A stretch of 64,000 bases of DNA from Bradysia coprophila. Its lineage: Eukaryota; Arthropoda; Insecta; Diptera; Sciaridae. The notes under the pieces were generated by a model. That model was not told the origin of the DNA, made no database searches, and saw only the letters and a program-made list of their open reading frames with translations. The stretch lies in NCBI RefSeq assembly GCF_014529535.1, contig NW_023503493.1, positions 6,294,001 to 6,358,000 of the forward strand. Direction: 5' to 3'. A program made the position numbers and the translations under genes. This document shows, piece by piece, positions 26,533 through 38,280 of the stretch (within the stretch, counting starts at the first letter, position 1; each line of letters begins with the position of its first letter).

Positions 26533-26935
26533 CATGAGCGTTAAAACTAATTTCCCTCTGGCTGCAACCTTCGCACCTGGCAAAATAAAAAAGTTCGAAG
26601 CAAGGACGTAATATACTATTTCCGCATCGCGTAACAATTTGTTATGAATTAGAAATAGATTCCTAATGTCTATGAGAAACTGTAAAGCATGTGTGGCTCT
26701 CGGTCTAAAAACTGCAATGCATTTTCACTGTCATATATTTCCTGAGATGATGCTGATACATTATTCTGATTGCGAAGAAAACGAAACCTTGAAATTTCAT
26801 TGCAGCAGTAGTGACAGCATTGGAATAGTAGGAATGCTAAAATATTGTTCAGTGTGGGACGAAAGTACCGATAATGTACACGACAATGATTATATGACTT
26901 CGTTTGAATTTTTATCCCATGTATTGTTGGAAGGA

Positions 26936-27130
26936 ATGATTGTTTTACAATACTGGCGAGAAAATGGTTATTTTCTCCCCTCCGCTAAAAATTCGGAAGC
27001 CTTTGTTGTGAAAAACGTTGTACCTAAATCGGGAAAAAGTTGGAATTTGAATTTTCTCGGGTGAATTGTGGCCCTCGCTACGCTGCAATTCCCAACTTTC
27101 CTTTCCGTGTTGAACAAATAACTATTCTGT
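26936..27130. repeat. Diverged repeat shared with 49320-49510
   Basis: The stretch containing CCTTTGTTGTGAAAAA and CCTCGCTACGCT recurs inverted and diverged at about 49320-49510. The open reading frame 26666-27064 overlapping it is probably fortuitous. Confidence 0.5.
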
Positions 27131-27509
27131 GGCCTGTTCTTGAAGCTGGATTTATAATCAAAAAAGCTTTCAATTTTCTTTGAATTTCTTTTATTCGTTA
27201 TGTCATTTCGAATCAAAAAGCTTTGACGTTTTTTCTAGTTAGTATACAGTCTGTTAAGAAATTCTTACGCTATGTACGTTGTGAAAAAAATCATAAACAA
27301 CATAAAATGTTAGTAATATACAGTAAATGCGTAGCACACACTTTCCAAGTACAAATTTTCCATAAGACAAAAAAAAATTCCTTTGCCAACTGACTCAATT
27401 ATTATCCGATAAAGACTTATGTGCTCTTTCTCGATAAAAGTCGTAGATAAGAGGTAAACGTAGAAACTTATTCTGAGTTCAGTTTATTGAAACAAAGGGA
27501 TATTATATT

Positions 27510-30013
27510 CGACCGATAAATTAATTCAAAACTACCGATAAAAAATAATAAATGACCGGTAAACACTAGGGGGGTCCAAAAAATAAAAGTGTCGAGGAAG
27601 TTGGGAAAATAAACCTTTATGGCCTCCTGATAAAAATTGTATATGGGGCCGATGCGATCCGAGTTGGTTTATGGGTCGCTCAAGGACGAAATGTGTGAAA
27701 AAACACTGAAATTTTCCATACATTTTTTCCATTACTTTGTATGAGAAATTTTTTTTAACGACAATATCAAACTTTTTTGGTCCAGACAACTTAGATTAGA
27801 TGCAAAAGCAACAAAAATGCGTTGGTTCCACTTTTTGGAATTTTTATATCGTCTGGGCACACCTAACAATATCGATATAGACAAAAATCGACATATAATT
27901 TCCAAGTAATACAAAGTCAGGCGAGGTCACTATTTAAATTAAGTGTTAGGTGTCGTTGTAAAGGTAATGACAGTGGCTTTCTAACGAGCCCACACACAAT
28001 AAGTTTCAAGTTGGTGTCTTGACGTAACAGTCATTTGAAAATTGCCTGAGTTCACGACCCTGACATTTTTGCACCAAAATCGATTTCTATATAGCTTCAA
28101 AAAATTGTTTTCGAAAAAATTTCTTTTTGCAATGAAAGCTTATGCCATAAGCTCTCGTTAGACATGAATATATCCGATGCACATCCCATAAATGTTTTGG
28201 AAGAACCCAAAGACTGAGTGAACAGATTACGAATCTATGACTGACTTGGGAGCTGCGAATGCACTTACAAATCATTAAATCTCTTTGGATTATTCTGAAG
28301 TGAAATAATCCAACTCACCTTAAGAAGTGACCTCAGCATCTGTTAGTTACGTTCAATTTTTCATTAACCCTCATTTTCGTGGTTTTTCACATATTTCGTC
28401 ATTGCGCGACCCATAAACCAACTCGGATCGCATCGGCCCCATATATATTTTTTATCAGTGGGTCATATAGGTTCGTTTTCCCCGGGGTCCGCCAACTTTC
28501 TCGAAACTTTTATTTTCCCATACGATTCTGGACCCCCCTAGTAAACACGGTACCGATAAAAAATAATAAAGTACCGATAGCGAAATTCCCGAGTACCGAT
28601 AAAAATATTCCGAACTACCGATAAGTTTTTACCGATAAAAAGTGCTGAAATACCGATAGATTGTTCATTTTATCGATCATTTTTAATTTTTTATCGGTAA
28701 TTTATTATTTTCTATCGATCATTCATTATTATTTATCGGTAGTTCATTATTTTCTATCGGTAGTTTATTATTATTTATCGGTAATTTATTATATTTTATC
28801 GGTATTTCGGTATTTTTAATCGGTAAATTATTATTTTCTATTGGTGCTTTCTATTTTTGATCTCTGCGTTGAAATAAAAAATTTAAAAAGGCAGATAAAA
28901 AAGGAGGTAGAAAATTCAAAAAGGAATTGCTGTTGGTCTATGTCTAGGTTGTCAATTATGCGAAGAACATAAATGTCTTTGTGGTAAAAACGTAAAACGT
29001 AAAAAATTATAGAAAGTGAATTTAGACGTTGATGTGGGAGTTACATCGGGAACTGGATTGTCAGTGGTGTAAAAGCCATAGTCCAGATGATATCCTTTCG
29101 AACAACGACGGAAGGAATTGATCGCAAGGGATCGGAATTTGAGGATTTGGAAACATGGGCGCAGATTATTAAAAAAAATCTGAATCTATCAATAGTGTCA
29201 GAGACTCTGACTCTTATAACATTGTTATTGCTTCAGCGGTCATTACGCGTTGGTACGACTTTAAAAAAAATTCTTGTTTACGCTTAGACAAGAACCGATA
29301 TTTAACACCTCAACACCGGTAGCAAAGTTCGTAATCCGGCCGGCAATGCAACTTCATGGGATCGAAATAACATTCATCCTCTTAAGCATAAATAAATGTT
29401 TTGTTGGTTGTTACTAAGGCAGATTGAACGGTGGGAGCAGGCATTTAATTTATTGGATTTATTTCGATGATGTCAAATAAGATAGCATGATCTCATAATG
29501 CTGAAATTCCACATCATTTGGTCTATTTGGTAAAATGTGGTAAAATAAGAAAGAAACAGTTGAATGTTGTATATGCCCAAATAAGTCTTTGATTGAAGAA
29601 AAATATTTAAAAAAATAGCAAAATTATAACACACATACGAGAGATCAAAAATAGAAAGCACCAATAGAAAATAATAATTTACCGATTAAAAATACCGAAA
29701 TACCGATAAAATATAATAAATTACCGATAAATAATAATAAACTACCGATAGAAAATAATAAACTACCGATAAATAATAATGAATGATCGATAGAAAATAA
29801 TAAATTACCGATAAAAAATTAAAAATTATCGATAAAATGAACAATCTATCGGTATTTCAGCACTTTTTATCGGTAAAAAAATATCGGTAGTTTGGAATAT
29901 TTTTATCGGTACTCGGGAATTTCGCTATCGGTACTTTATTATTTTTTATCGGTACCGTGTTTATCGGTCATTTATTATTTTTTATCGGTAGTTTTGAATT
30001 AATTTATCGGTCG
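27510..30013. mobile_element. Long-TIR element built on the ACCGATAAA motif
   Basis: Two arms of about 365 bp are near-identical inverted copies: 27510-27558 plus 28549-28864, and 29645-30013. Each begins CGACCGATAAATTAATTC and is a patchwork of ACCGATA/TATCGGT words. A 779-bp core (28865-29644) separates them and has no recognisable transposase. The left arm is interrupted by a separate element at 27567-28540. Arm similarity suggests gene conversion or fairly recent activity. Confidence 0.8.
27567..28540. mobile_element. hAT-like element nested in the ACCGATAAA element
   Basis: Ends TAGGGGGGTCCA and TGGACCCCCCTA are flanked by the perfect 8-bp repeat GTAAACAC (27559-27566 and 28541-28548). 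The uninterrupted target is preserved in the opposite arm of the host element (inverse GTGTTTATCGG near 29958, one base different). The 974-bp interior has further inverted similarity (CCAACTCGGATCGCATCGGC and its inverse) and no recognised coding. Confidence 0.87.
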
Positions 30014-30044
30014 TTTATTAGTATCCAAACAAAATGTCTATTAG

Positions 30045-30182
30045 CAACGCACTTCAAGCAAAAGTGATCATAGTCGACAGCTGCCAAATAGAGTACTAAT
30101 TTGTATGAATTTTACAGTGTTGTGACACACTATCAAGTTTCAGTACCATATTCAGAGTACCACTCATGCTTGAAGTGCGTTG
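30045..30182. mobile_element. CAACGCACTTC MITE, copy 2
   Basis: Same ends as the copy at 26371, with flanking CTATTAG and CTATGAG (7 bp, one mismatch). It sits 240 bp upstream of the ionotropic receptor start. Confidence 0.75.
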
Positions 30183-31347
30183 CTATGAGAAATAAATCAA
30201 TGTTATTTTTGAGGTGTAAAGTGTTTGAATGAATAATGTGAGTCATCCATCAAAGATCAATATCAACAAAGTGATGGGTAATAATGATGATGCTCCATGA
30301 ATAATCTATGGAGGCGAAGTGAAAATGGTTTCTTAATCGTCCTGCGTTTCCCTAGTTTCCAATTTATGTAAAACAGTTTGTTCGTTGTATTTCATTCTAG
30401 TACAACAACATGGAACAACCATGGAATGGATCATTGTTTCGCTGATTTTCAACTCAATATCTACAGTTCATCTGCTACATCAGGAAGTGATTCTGATTAA
30501 GCAGCTAAACGAGGCGTTTAATTTTGATCATAACATCATTTTGATGGACGCAACGCTTGACTCTGACCACTATGTCGTCGCGTCATCATCGCGTAAATCA
30601 GATTATGGAAAAAATGTACCTCAGACCATCTATACCTTCAACAGCGGTTCGGGCAACAATATTACTGCCAACTTAACTCAAATAACCAGCAAAAATGCTC
30701 TCGTGATTATTGCTGTAGAAACTATGAATATGGAAGACGACGCAAAATTATTGTCAAAAGTGAGAAAGATTCGAAGCGTCAGTCCGAAAGTAGTGTTTTT
30801 CACCAGAAAGTTCACATCAATGCACGCAATTGAACAGTTATTCCAATGGAGTTGGAGTGCTAGAATTATAAACATTTTGAGTGTATTTTACTCGAATGAT
30901 CGTCTCGATTCGGAACCATTGCTAAATGTCTTCCGATTCGATCCTTTCGGACCGTTTACATTGAAAAATGTGACCAGTACCGTCAACGGTCGTAACTTTG
31001 AACACTTTTCTGAATATTTTTTAAATATTCTACAAATAGGAGAAAACAGACATCTATAAATTGCTTATTCATTGGGGCTGATGCATAAACTAGCACTTAA
31101 GAAAGGTTTTTTGTGTGATTTGAAGGAAAACAATTAATTTTTACAGTTCTGTATGTGTTCAAAGTTTTGGTAGGCGGAATAAAAACTTTGAACAAAATTT
31201 TCTGATCACATAGACTCTCCACAACAAGCGAAATTTGATAATATTTTTTAGCAAAATCTTAGGCATCAGTTTGCTTCAACACTCGAAACATATAAATAGA
31301 AAGAATCCAAATAGTTCAAGCTCATTTAAATTTCATTTTTATTTATA

Positions 31348-31437
31348 AGTCCATACAATTTCCCCTCTATTGAGGGGAGTATCATTTTTCTTTAAGTCCA
31401 TACAATTTCCCCTATATTGAGGGGAGTATCATTTTTT
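31348..31437. repeat. Two tandem ~43-bp repeats inside the transposon
   Basis: AGTCCATACAATTTCCCCT... GAGGGGAGTATCATTTTT occurs twice, offset 47 bp, just past the transposase stop. Each copy contains a small inverted CCCCT/AGGGG hairpin. Confidence 0.75.
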
Positions 31438-31475
31438 TACCATACAAGTTATTCAATATAACAGGCGTGATCAAT

Positions 31476-33635
31476 CTATTTAAAATTGAAGTCCAAAATT
31501 TCAACCTTATTGAACACAATGTCTTCCCCTTTCTGCACCGGCGCTGTCAACGTTTTGCGCACCTGGCTTGTTAAAATATTTCGTTCTTCTAAGAAATCTG
31601 GCCAGAAGAATCGTGACTTGTGATGCTGCAAAAATATAACCTTGTGGAAGTCAGAATTAACCTGAACCACTTTCGCGATGAAGTGTTTGAAGCGTTTAGT
31701 TTGTGGAACAAAAAATTCAACGATGACGAAGTCGAAAGGTTGCAGATTTTGTACAGAACCTGTCGCAGCGCTGATACCGTTTTCTCCCGTTGAAGTTTTG
31801 TTTGCATCTTTTGAGACACCTGCAACGAAAGTTGGATTTAAAATAGTGAAACAGTGAATTAACCAGAAAGTTACTTGAAAAGGCACCAGCATTAATTGAA
31901 TGGAACTTGGACTCTGCAGTGATCGACGATAGTGGTAGGGTATCGCGGCCGCTTGTATCATCCTTGGAAGACTTTTTTGGTTTCGATTTTGCCTTTGGTG
32001 GCTTCGTTTTGGGTTTCAGAACTCCAATTGTTTTGCGTTTAACTTTCCGAGGCGTTTTACTCTTTGCCGATTTTCTTGCGGTCGTCCGAACATTGTCCTC
32101 GTCGCTGTCAGATTCTTCCAATATGTTTCCATCCAAATCTTCATTGTCACCGTTCGATTCGATTTCGCCAGTTGATGCCTGAATGTCAACAGTCTGATTC
32201 AGCAATATATCCTCGAGGCTGACACTTTTTCCAGGCTGTACATCGATTTTTCGTCGCTTCGCTTTCGTTTGTTTACAAACACCATTCCGCAAATCTTGAA
32301 GCATGTCCATAACAGCCATCGACACATTCTCAGAAATATTCTCGGCTTCACTGTATTTCGGCAATCTGTCAATGACTTCGGATGGATTCAACGGATAAAT
32401 ACCGCACTTCTTAAATCCAGCGACCAAATTTTTGGAAGAGGTGTCGTTGTTTGTAACGTGTTCGTGCAGTTTTTTGAGGAGTCCGGGAAACGATTCCTTC
32501 GTGACTGTTTGAGACTTCTTTTGCAGACCTTTCTTCCACTCATCCAAAATTCCACGCCATGATTTCTTTAGTGGACCATAAAATGCCACATCCAATGGCT
32601 GCGTCATGTGCGTTGAGTTAGTCGGAAGACAAACGAAAGCAATCTTATTGCTCTCACATAATGACAGAACTTCTGCCGAGAAATGGCTGGTCAAATTGTC
32701 ACCGATCACAACTACCTTGCCGATGTGTTTTTGCTTTCGTACGAAAGGAACGAACATACTGGCGAACCAATCAGCGAATATGGCAGCGTCGAACCATCCT
32801 GACTTACTTCGGTTGTATCTAAAAATTGTTCGTTGAGTTTACCTGAGCTAAAAGGCAGCTTAAACATAATGAATTACCTCGTATCCGGTGGACCACCTTC
32901 CATCCAAGTAGGGTACAGGTGTTTGGCCTTGTAAACGACGTATGGAGGAAGCATCTTGCCAGTGGCACTTCCACAGAACATTATAGAGGTGCTGGCCTTG
33001 CTAGTATCACAAATGCGCTCTGGATACTTGACACCGCGCTTGAAAATACATTTTTTCACTCCGGGATCATCCGATAAATTGGTTTCGTCGTAATTGTAGA
33101 CATTTTCAGGGGGTATCATTGTTCCATCGTCGTTGGTCAGAGTCTCCTTCAAATTGTTGAAATACTGCTCCATAGCTTCTTCTGTCAACCCAGCTTTACT
33201 TCGTTTAATGTTCTGACAATATTTCAAACTGACGTCCAATTTGTATGCTTTAAGGAACCGCCGAGCCCATTGTACGCTAGGCATATTGTCTTTGAACTGA
33301 GAGACCTGCCGGTTCGACTTGTTCAAATATAACTTGGTCAGTTGGCATAAGTCCATTTGAGTGAATGGGAAGCCCCATTCGGACACGGTAACCACATGCT
33401 TGACGATGATCTTCTCTTCCATCAATGACAACAGCCGAGAACGTCCAACGCTTCTGACGTGTTTCTTGTTGATTTTGTGACTCAGAGTTCCTTTCGAAAT
33501 GCCGTATTTCTTCGACGCTTTGTTTAGGGTGATCTTGCCATTTGCAATCTCGGTGATGATCTTGGATAGAAATTCATCGGAGTAATTCTTGTATCGACGA
33601 ATCATACGATCGTTGGGTTTTTTATGACTAGGCAT
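31476..33635 (-). CDS. pogo/Tigger-like transposase
   Basis: Exons in coding order 33635-32878, 32818-31875 and 31819-31476 join in phase to 681 residues with consensus GT-AG sites. The N-terminus carries a Psq-type helix-turn-helix (about residues 15-60, ASKKYGISKGTLSHKI), then a CENP-B-like DNA-binding region. The catalytic aspartates of the DDE domain are D183 (YNYDETN), D293 (VVVIGDNLTSH) and D329 (THMTQPLDVAFYGPLKKSW), a 36-residue second spacing. A basic Lys/Arg-rich stretch follows (about 485-530), probably nuclear localisation or DNA binding. No stop or frameshift is visible, so the enzyme may be functional. The boundaries of exon 3 are less certain than the core. Confidence 0.9.
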
Positions 33636-35338
33636 TGCGTGCTGGAAATAAGGTCGATTTGTATCTGTTCAAAGTTTTGAAAAATTTGCGTGTTTTGTGT
33701 AGGCATCCAACTTACTTTACTTTATAACACTAACGAGGACGAAAAATTTAATTATTTCCAGTCGCAATTGATTTTAATGTTTACTGAACACATCTCAAAA
33801 AGAATTTTAATGAAATACATCCGAAAAGTATTTAAAAAAAATGGTCTCTTTGCGAACAACGTACGGAACCGATATGACCGCGCCAATCAATTTTTGAATT
33901 ATAAAATTCTCGGTTGCTTAGGTTTTTGATTATTATTGTTAATTTGCTGCAACTGACTTTCAACCAACAATTTGAATGAAAGGTTTTTTGAAAATTAATT
34001 TTTATTTACAAGATATGAGACATCAAATTTCGTTTTAATTTTTCGTTCAAAGTTCTGATAGTGTTCAAAGTTACGACCGTTGACGGTAGCAAGTCATTTC
34101 AGAATTATTTTTCCGACAGCGTACCAAATTTTCGCGGGCATCCATTACGGTTTGGAATCATAAATAACGCTGCTGTTAGTCATCTTGAGGAGGAATTTTG
34201 TCGCTCTATTACGGTCGCTTTTAATGCATCAAAATTGGATACTGAACTAAGTGCGGAAGAGTATCGAAATCTATCGATAACCAAAATGGACGAAGACATT
34301 TTGAAACAACAAGTGGGGATTTACGATGAAGTGCAGTTGTTTCCCGTCTACCCGCATCGTAAAGTTACTTTTATGTTGATGGTTCCACATGCGTTGCCAT
34401 ATTCGAGCATTGTGACATATTTAGCAAATGCGACATGGGAGCTCATCTTCATTTGCATTTTTGTTACAATCATTGCTGCATCACTCCTGCTCACCACTTC
34501 TTGCTATTTGCGAACAAACAAAATTTACTTTCACCGACATGTTGCGGTCGTCGGGAATCTGTTAATGAATGACAACGTAACTGTCAGATACAACCAACTT
34601 CCATGTGCAGACGTTTGCGTCTTAGTGCCGTTAACATTTGCGGGATTAATTGTAATGAACGGCATCTTATCCGTCTACCAAAGCTATCTTACGTTGCCAA
34701 TTTACGGGCGTCAAATCAAGACAATCGACGATCTTTTCAACTCGTTATTGCCGATCTTGATCAATAAAGTTTATTGGGCGGATGTAGTAACTAGAGTATT
34801 AGAAGATATTTCACAACATGATGGATGGGATGATAGAGTAATTCGATTAGATTTTGATGAAATTGAAAGAGAACTCAAACTTTTCAATAATACTGTTGCA
34901 ATTCCTGTATCCAACAATCGTGGTCAAGCGTCGATAGAGGTGCAAAAACGTTTGGGCTTAAAAGCATCTTATTTGAATGATGATTTAACCTTTGCGATAT
35001 TTTATGCAACATTTAGGACAAATCTATATTTCCCTTTTATCGAACCCTTGAACAATATCCTTCACCGTATGCAAACTGCTGGGTTGATCGATAAGTGGGC
35101 TAAGGAAGAAAACCAAGACATTATCCAAAGTATGTATGCAACGAGTAGCCGTCGTTTACAACGGATCGACGAGCCGAATGGTGGGGAATTTCCGATACCG
35201 AATGTTGTCTGGTTTGGGTGGATTTGCAGTGTATTTGTATTTGTTTGCGAATTAATTTGTTACAAAGTTAAGATACTAATTCATCAGTCAAAAACCCCAT
35301 ATGAAGGAAATGTGGCGCAAGTCTTTCGTTTTCGATGA

Positions 35339-35908
35339 ATCTCTTAATCAGAATCCACTGATTAAGGAAGACTAACTTTTGAGTTTCTTTTTTTTCAGCG
35401 TTCAACCCGATTTTCGAATCTGGTTAAAGCGCTGTATTATCATTTTACTCTTTTATGGGCTTTTGACCGATATATCAGTTGTTTTGGAACTGTTTTTGAT
35501 CATTATTTAATCAAACCTTAAGAGTAAAAATGCAATGCAAGCAGTTTACCATTTGAGTCAACTCATCCGGAGTCAGAGCAGGCCTAATGTAGGAACCAAC
35601 CTGCTTCCATATCAACGATCCCAAAAGTCCAAAAATTGGGTTTTCTCTGACTTAGGTAACATCAACACAAACATTTCTTTTCCTGATTCAGAACTAGTAC
35701 ATTTCAACACCAAACGATGGCATTAATTATCATTAAAAATATAATATTTTTGAGGCCCAATGTAGGCTACAAATTTGCCAATACCCTCTCTAGCAAACAA
35801 ACTAGAAAAATTAGGGTGATAAAACAGTACAATGTCAAGGTATATGTAGCCCATTAGAAATTGTACGTTTTTAAAAATAAATAAAATGAAGTATGAGCAG
35901 CAATGTTC
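35339..35908. other. Intergenic downstream of the ionotropic receptor
   Basis: No gene or repeat recognised. Confidence 0.4.
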
Positions 35909-37346
35909 TTTTAACCCCGTACGAAGTACGAAGGGGCTTATAGGATTACGATGCCGTGTGTAATTGATGGAATTCGAAGCAGACGGTAAGGGAAAAGTGT
36001 TTGCCTATGTTCATAGATGACGAATCCGCAATAAAAATTTGGGCCGTCTGTCCGTCTGTCCGTCTGTCCGTCTGTCACGTCGATATCTTGAGTAAATCAA
36101 AACCTATTTCAAAAATTTCCTGAAAGATAGTCGAAATAGTGAGGCTAAGTTCGAAGATGGGCATATTCGGGTCGGCCCTTCGTGAGTTAGGGCCACCTAA
36201 GTGATTTAAGGTCTTTTGGTGATATTTATGGCAAAATAAACGATGGAAATGTAAATGACACGGCAAATGATAGGTATTGTCAATACCACTCCAGTTTTTT
36301 AAAATCGGGTGAGTGGACCGTGAGTTAGGGCCTTAGAAGTGAAAAGCTACTAGGGCCCTATGTGTATTTTACATAGAACTCTAGTAAATTTAATCCGTTT
36401 TTCGTAATTTTTGTTTCATTTGGAAGGTAATCGAACGCCGAATAGAAAGTTGTTGAAAAAAAATTAAATTTGGGTCCTTGGACTAAGGCCACTACTAGGG
36501 CCCTATGTGTATTTTACATTGAACTCGAGTAAATTTCATTCGTTTTTCGTAATTTTTGTGTCATTTGGAAGGTAATCAAAGGCCGAATAGAATGTTGTTG
36601 AAAAAAAATTAAATTTGGGTCCTTGGACTAAGGCCACTACTAGGGCCCTATGTGTATTTTACATATAACTCGAGCAAATTTCATCCGTTTTTCGTAATTT
36701 TTGTTTCATTTGGGAGGTAATCAAAGGCCGAATAGAATGTAGTTGAAAAAAATTTAAATTTGGATCCTCGGACTGAGGCCGATACTAGGGCCCTATTTGT
36801 ATTTTACATATAACTCGAGCAAATTTCATCCGTTTTTCGTAATTTTTGTTTCATTTGGAAGGTAATCAAAGGCCGAATAGAATGTTGTTGAAAAAAAAAA
36901 TTAAATTTGGGTCCTTGGACTAAGGCCACTACTAGGGCCCTATGTGTATTTTACATATAACTCGAGCAAATTTCATCCGTTTTTCGTATTTTTTGTTTCA
37001 TTTGGAAGGTAATCAAAGGCCGAATAGAATGTAGTTGAAAAAAATTTTAAATTTGGGTCCTCGGACTGAGGCCGATACTAGGCCCTTCAAAAAAAAAATT
37101 TTAGGGCGATTTGAAATTTTTGTTTCATTTGAAAGGAACGTCGTACGGGGCTTCGTAATTGCGCTATGTGCAATTTCTAAGATGTACACATTACATAATA
37201 ATTTTACTTTAACTACTTTAACCCGCGCAATAGGCTTACGGTCAAAGTAGGGTGACAGACGCACTAGGGTCACGTACGCAATAGATATACGGGTTTGTAC
37301 GGGGCTCAGTCGCAGCAAACGCTCCGACTGTTCTGATGGCTCGTTT
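35909..37346. repeat. Dispersed GCCCCGTAC repeat, long copy with ~146-bp tandem array
   Basis: Inverted relative to the copy at 25095-25962 and 570 bp longer. The extra length is a tandem array: the word TAGGGCCCTA marks unit starts at about 36351, 36495, 36641, 36785 and 36932, with a truncated start near 37079, a period of 144-147 bp. It also has the (CTGTCCGT)n run near 36047-36076. Confidence 0.85.
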
Positions 37347-37359
37347 TTGTTGAAAATAG

Positions 37360-37555
37360 CAAGGTTCTGAAGGAACAGGTTAAGACACTTACAAAGGCGG
37401 GTGAAACACAAATCTTGACAATTCAGACATGTTTGTTAAGTTGAAATCGTCATATAAAATTTTCCAAACCTAGTTGGCGCTGCAGGAAAATTTTTGATCA
37501 TACCGCCTTCGCGGTTTACTTCGAAAGTGTCTTAACCTGTTCTTTCAGAACCTTG
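37360..37555. mobile_element. hAT-like MITE with 8-bp duplication
   Basis: Ends CAAGGTTCTGAA and TTCAGAACCTTG, with an inner shared arm (GAACAGGTTAAGACACTT), are flanked by the perfect 8-bp repeat GAAAATAG (37352-37359 and 37556-37563). Length 196 bp, no coding. Confidence 0.88.
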
Positions 37556-37599
37556 GAAAATAGTATGTCTCTTGTCACCATTTCGGTCTTCTCGAAAGC

Positions 37600-38280
37600 A
37601 CGGCAGAGTAAAGTAAAACAGACAGGAGCGCTTAAATGGATTCTTTTGAAAAACAGCCTACCGAAATCGGACGCATTTTCTAGTGGAATTTTGTATTATG
37701 TACCTAGAAAGGACTTCGACCCTAGAAGCCAAAACCACTTTCAAAAAAGTGCTTTTGGGCCAAATAGGGTGGTTTGGATGCATTTACGATGAAATAGAAG
37801 TTGAATTTTTAAGGACCCCAATAAGACCCGAAAGTACAAAAATTACCTTTCCAATGATATCCCACGCGACCATGTATGTTTCGTGTACCCCGAGAAATTT
37901 CTGTAAGAACAGTGTAACGAGGGGTAAATAACTGATTTTATGACAAGGATTATATGAGAAAGTGATTACCCCCTCGCAGTGTAAGTCTTCGGTTAAAAAC
38001 TTTAACTGCACATATTTCAGTGTGGAATTTTTAAATCAATTAGTCCCTACACAGCCCAATAGTACATGTAATTACATTTCTAACGACACCTCACACGACC
38101 TTGTGCTGCTCGTGTAACGGGAGAATTTTTTGTAATAAAAGTGCAAGTTTTCGATTTTTGATCACCTTTCACCAGCCACACAAGCTTCGAAGATTTTTTT
38201 TGAAAGTGGTTTTGGCTTCTAGGGTCGAATACCTTAATGGGAACATATAAAAAATTCCACTAGAAAACCCTGATTTAACT
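37600..38280. repeat. Fold-back repeat, copy A
   Basis: Outer arms TTCTAGTGGAATTTT... GAAGCCAAAACCACTTTC (37674-37752) recur inverted at 38203-38266. Inner parts resemble the repeat at 44052-45570, including the word TTTCGTGTA near 37877. Confidence 0.7.

Larger units (their letters stand above)
30980..34086 (-). mobile_element. pogo/Tigger-type DNA transposon in the ionotropic receptor
   Basis: Ends CCGTCAACGGTCGTAACTTT and its inverse, flanked by TA duplications at 30978-30979 and 34087-34088. Internal subterminal repeats contain TGTTCAAAGTTTTG near both ends. The 3107-bp element carries one spliced transposase gene on the minus strand and looks structurally complete. The receptor frame resumes exactly after the right TA. 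Confidence 0.93.
30421..35338 (+). pseudogene. Ionotropic receptor (IR family), split by a transposon
   Basis: The coding frame is 30421-30979 and resumes at 34089-35338, with the 3.1 kb element and one copy of the TA target duplication between. The two parts fit in frame with no other lesion, about 602 residues. Divergent IRs are chemosensory ligand-gated channels of the iGluR family. Seen: a probable signal peptide (MEWIIVSLIFNSISTVHLL); no bacterial-type amino-terminal domain; ligand-binding halves around M1 (ATWELIFICIFVTIIAASLL); the pore/M3 end GILSVYQSYLTLPIYGRQIK; and M4 (VVWFGWICSVFVFVCELI). As it stands the frame reads into the transposon and stops at 31057-31059 after 212 residues, before the channel, so this allele should be null. 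An upstream intron ending at 30400 is possible. Confidence 0.85.

Noticed and set aside
26666-27064. 132-codon frame with many Cys and His near the start
   Set aside because: It overlaps a dispersed repeat also found near 49400 and shows no zinc-finger spacing or splice structure.
31589-31825. Alternative frame over the third transposase exon
   Set aside because: The frame used in the annotated exon joins in phase to exon 2 through GT-AG sites and runs longer.
30980-34086. Transposon as a normal intron of the ionotropic receptor
   Set aside because: Junctions are TA/TA target duplications rather than GT-AG splice sites, and the element carries its own gene on the other strand.
35909-37085. 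CRISPR-like array because of regular repeats
   Set aside because: Units are contiguous ~146-bp tandem copies without unique spacers, in a eukaryotic genome.
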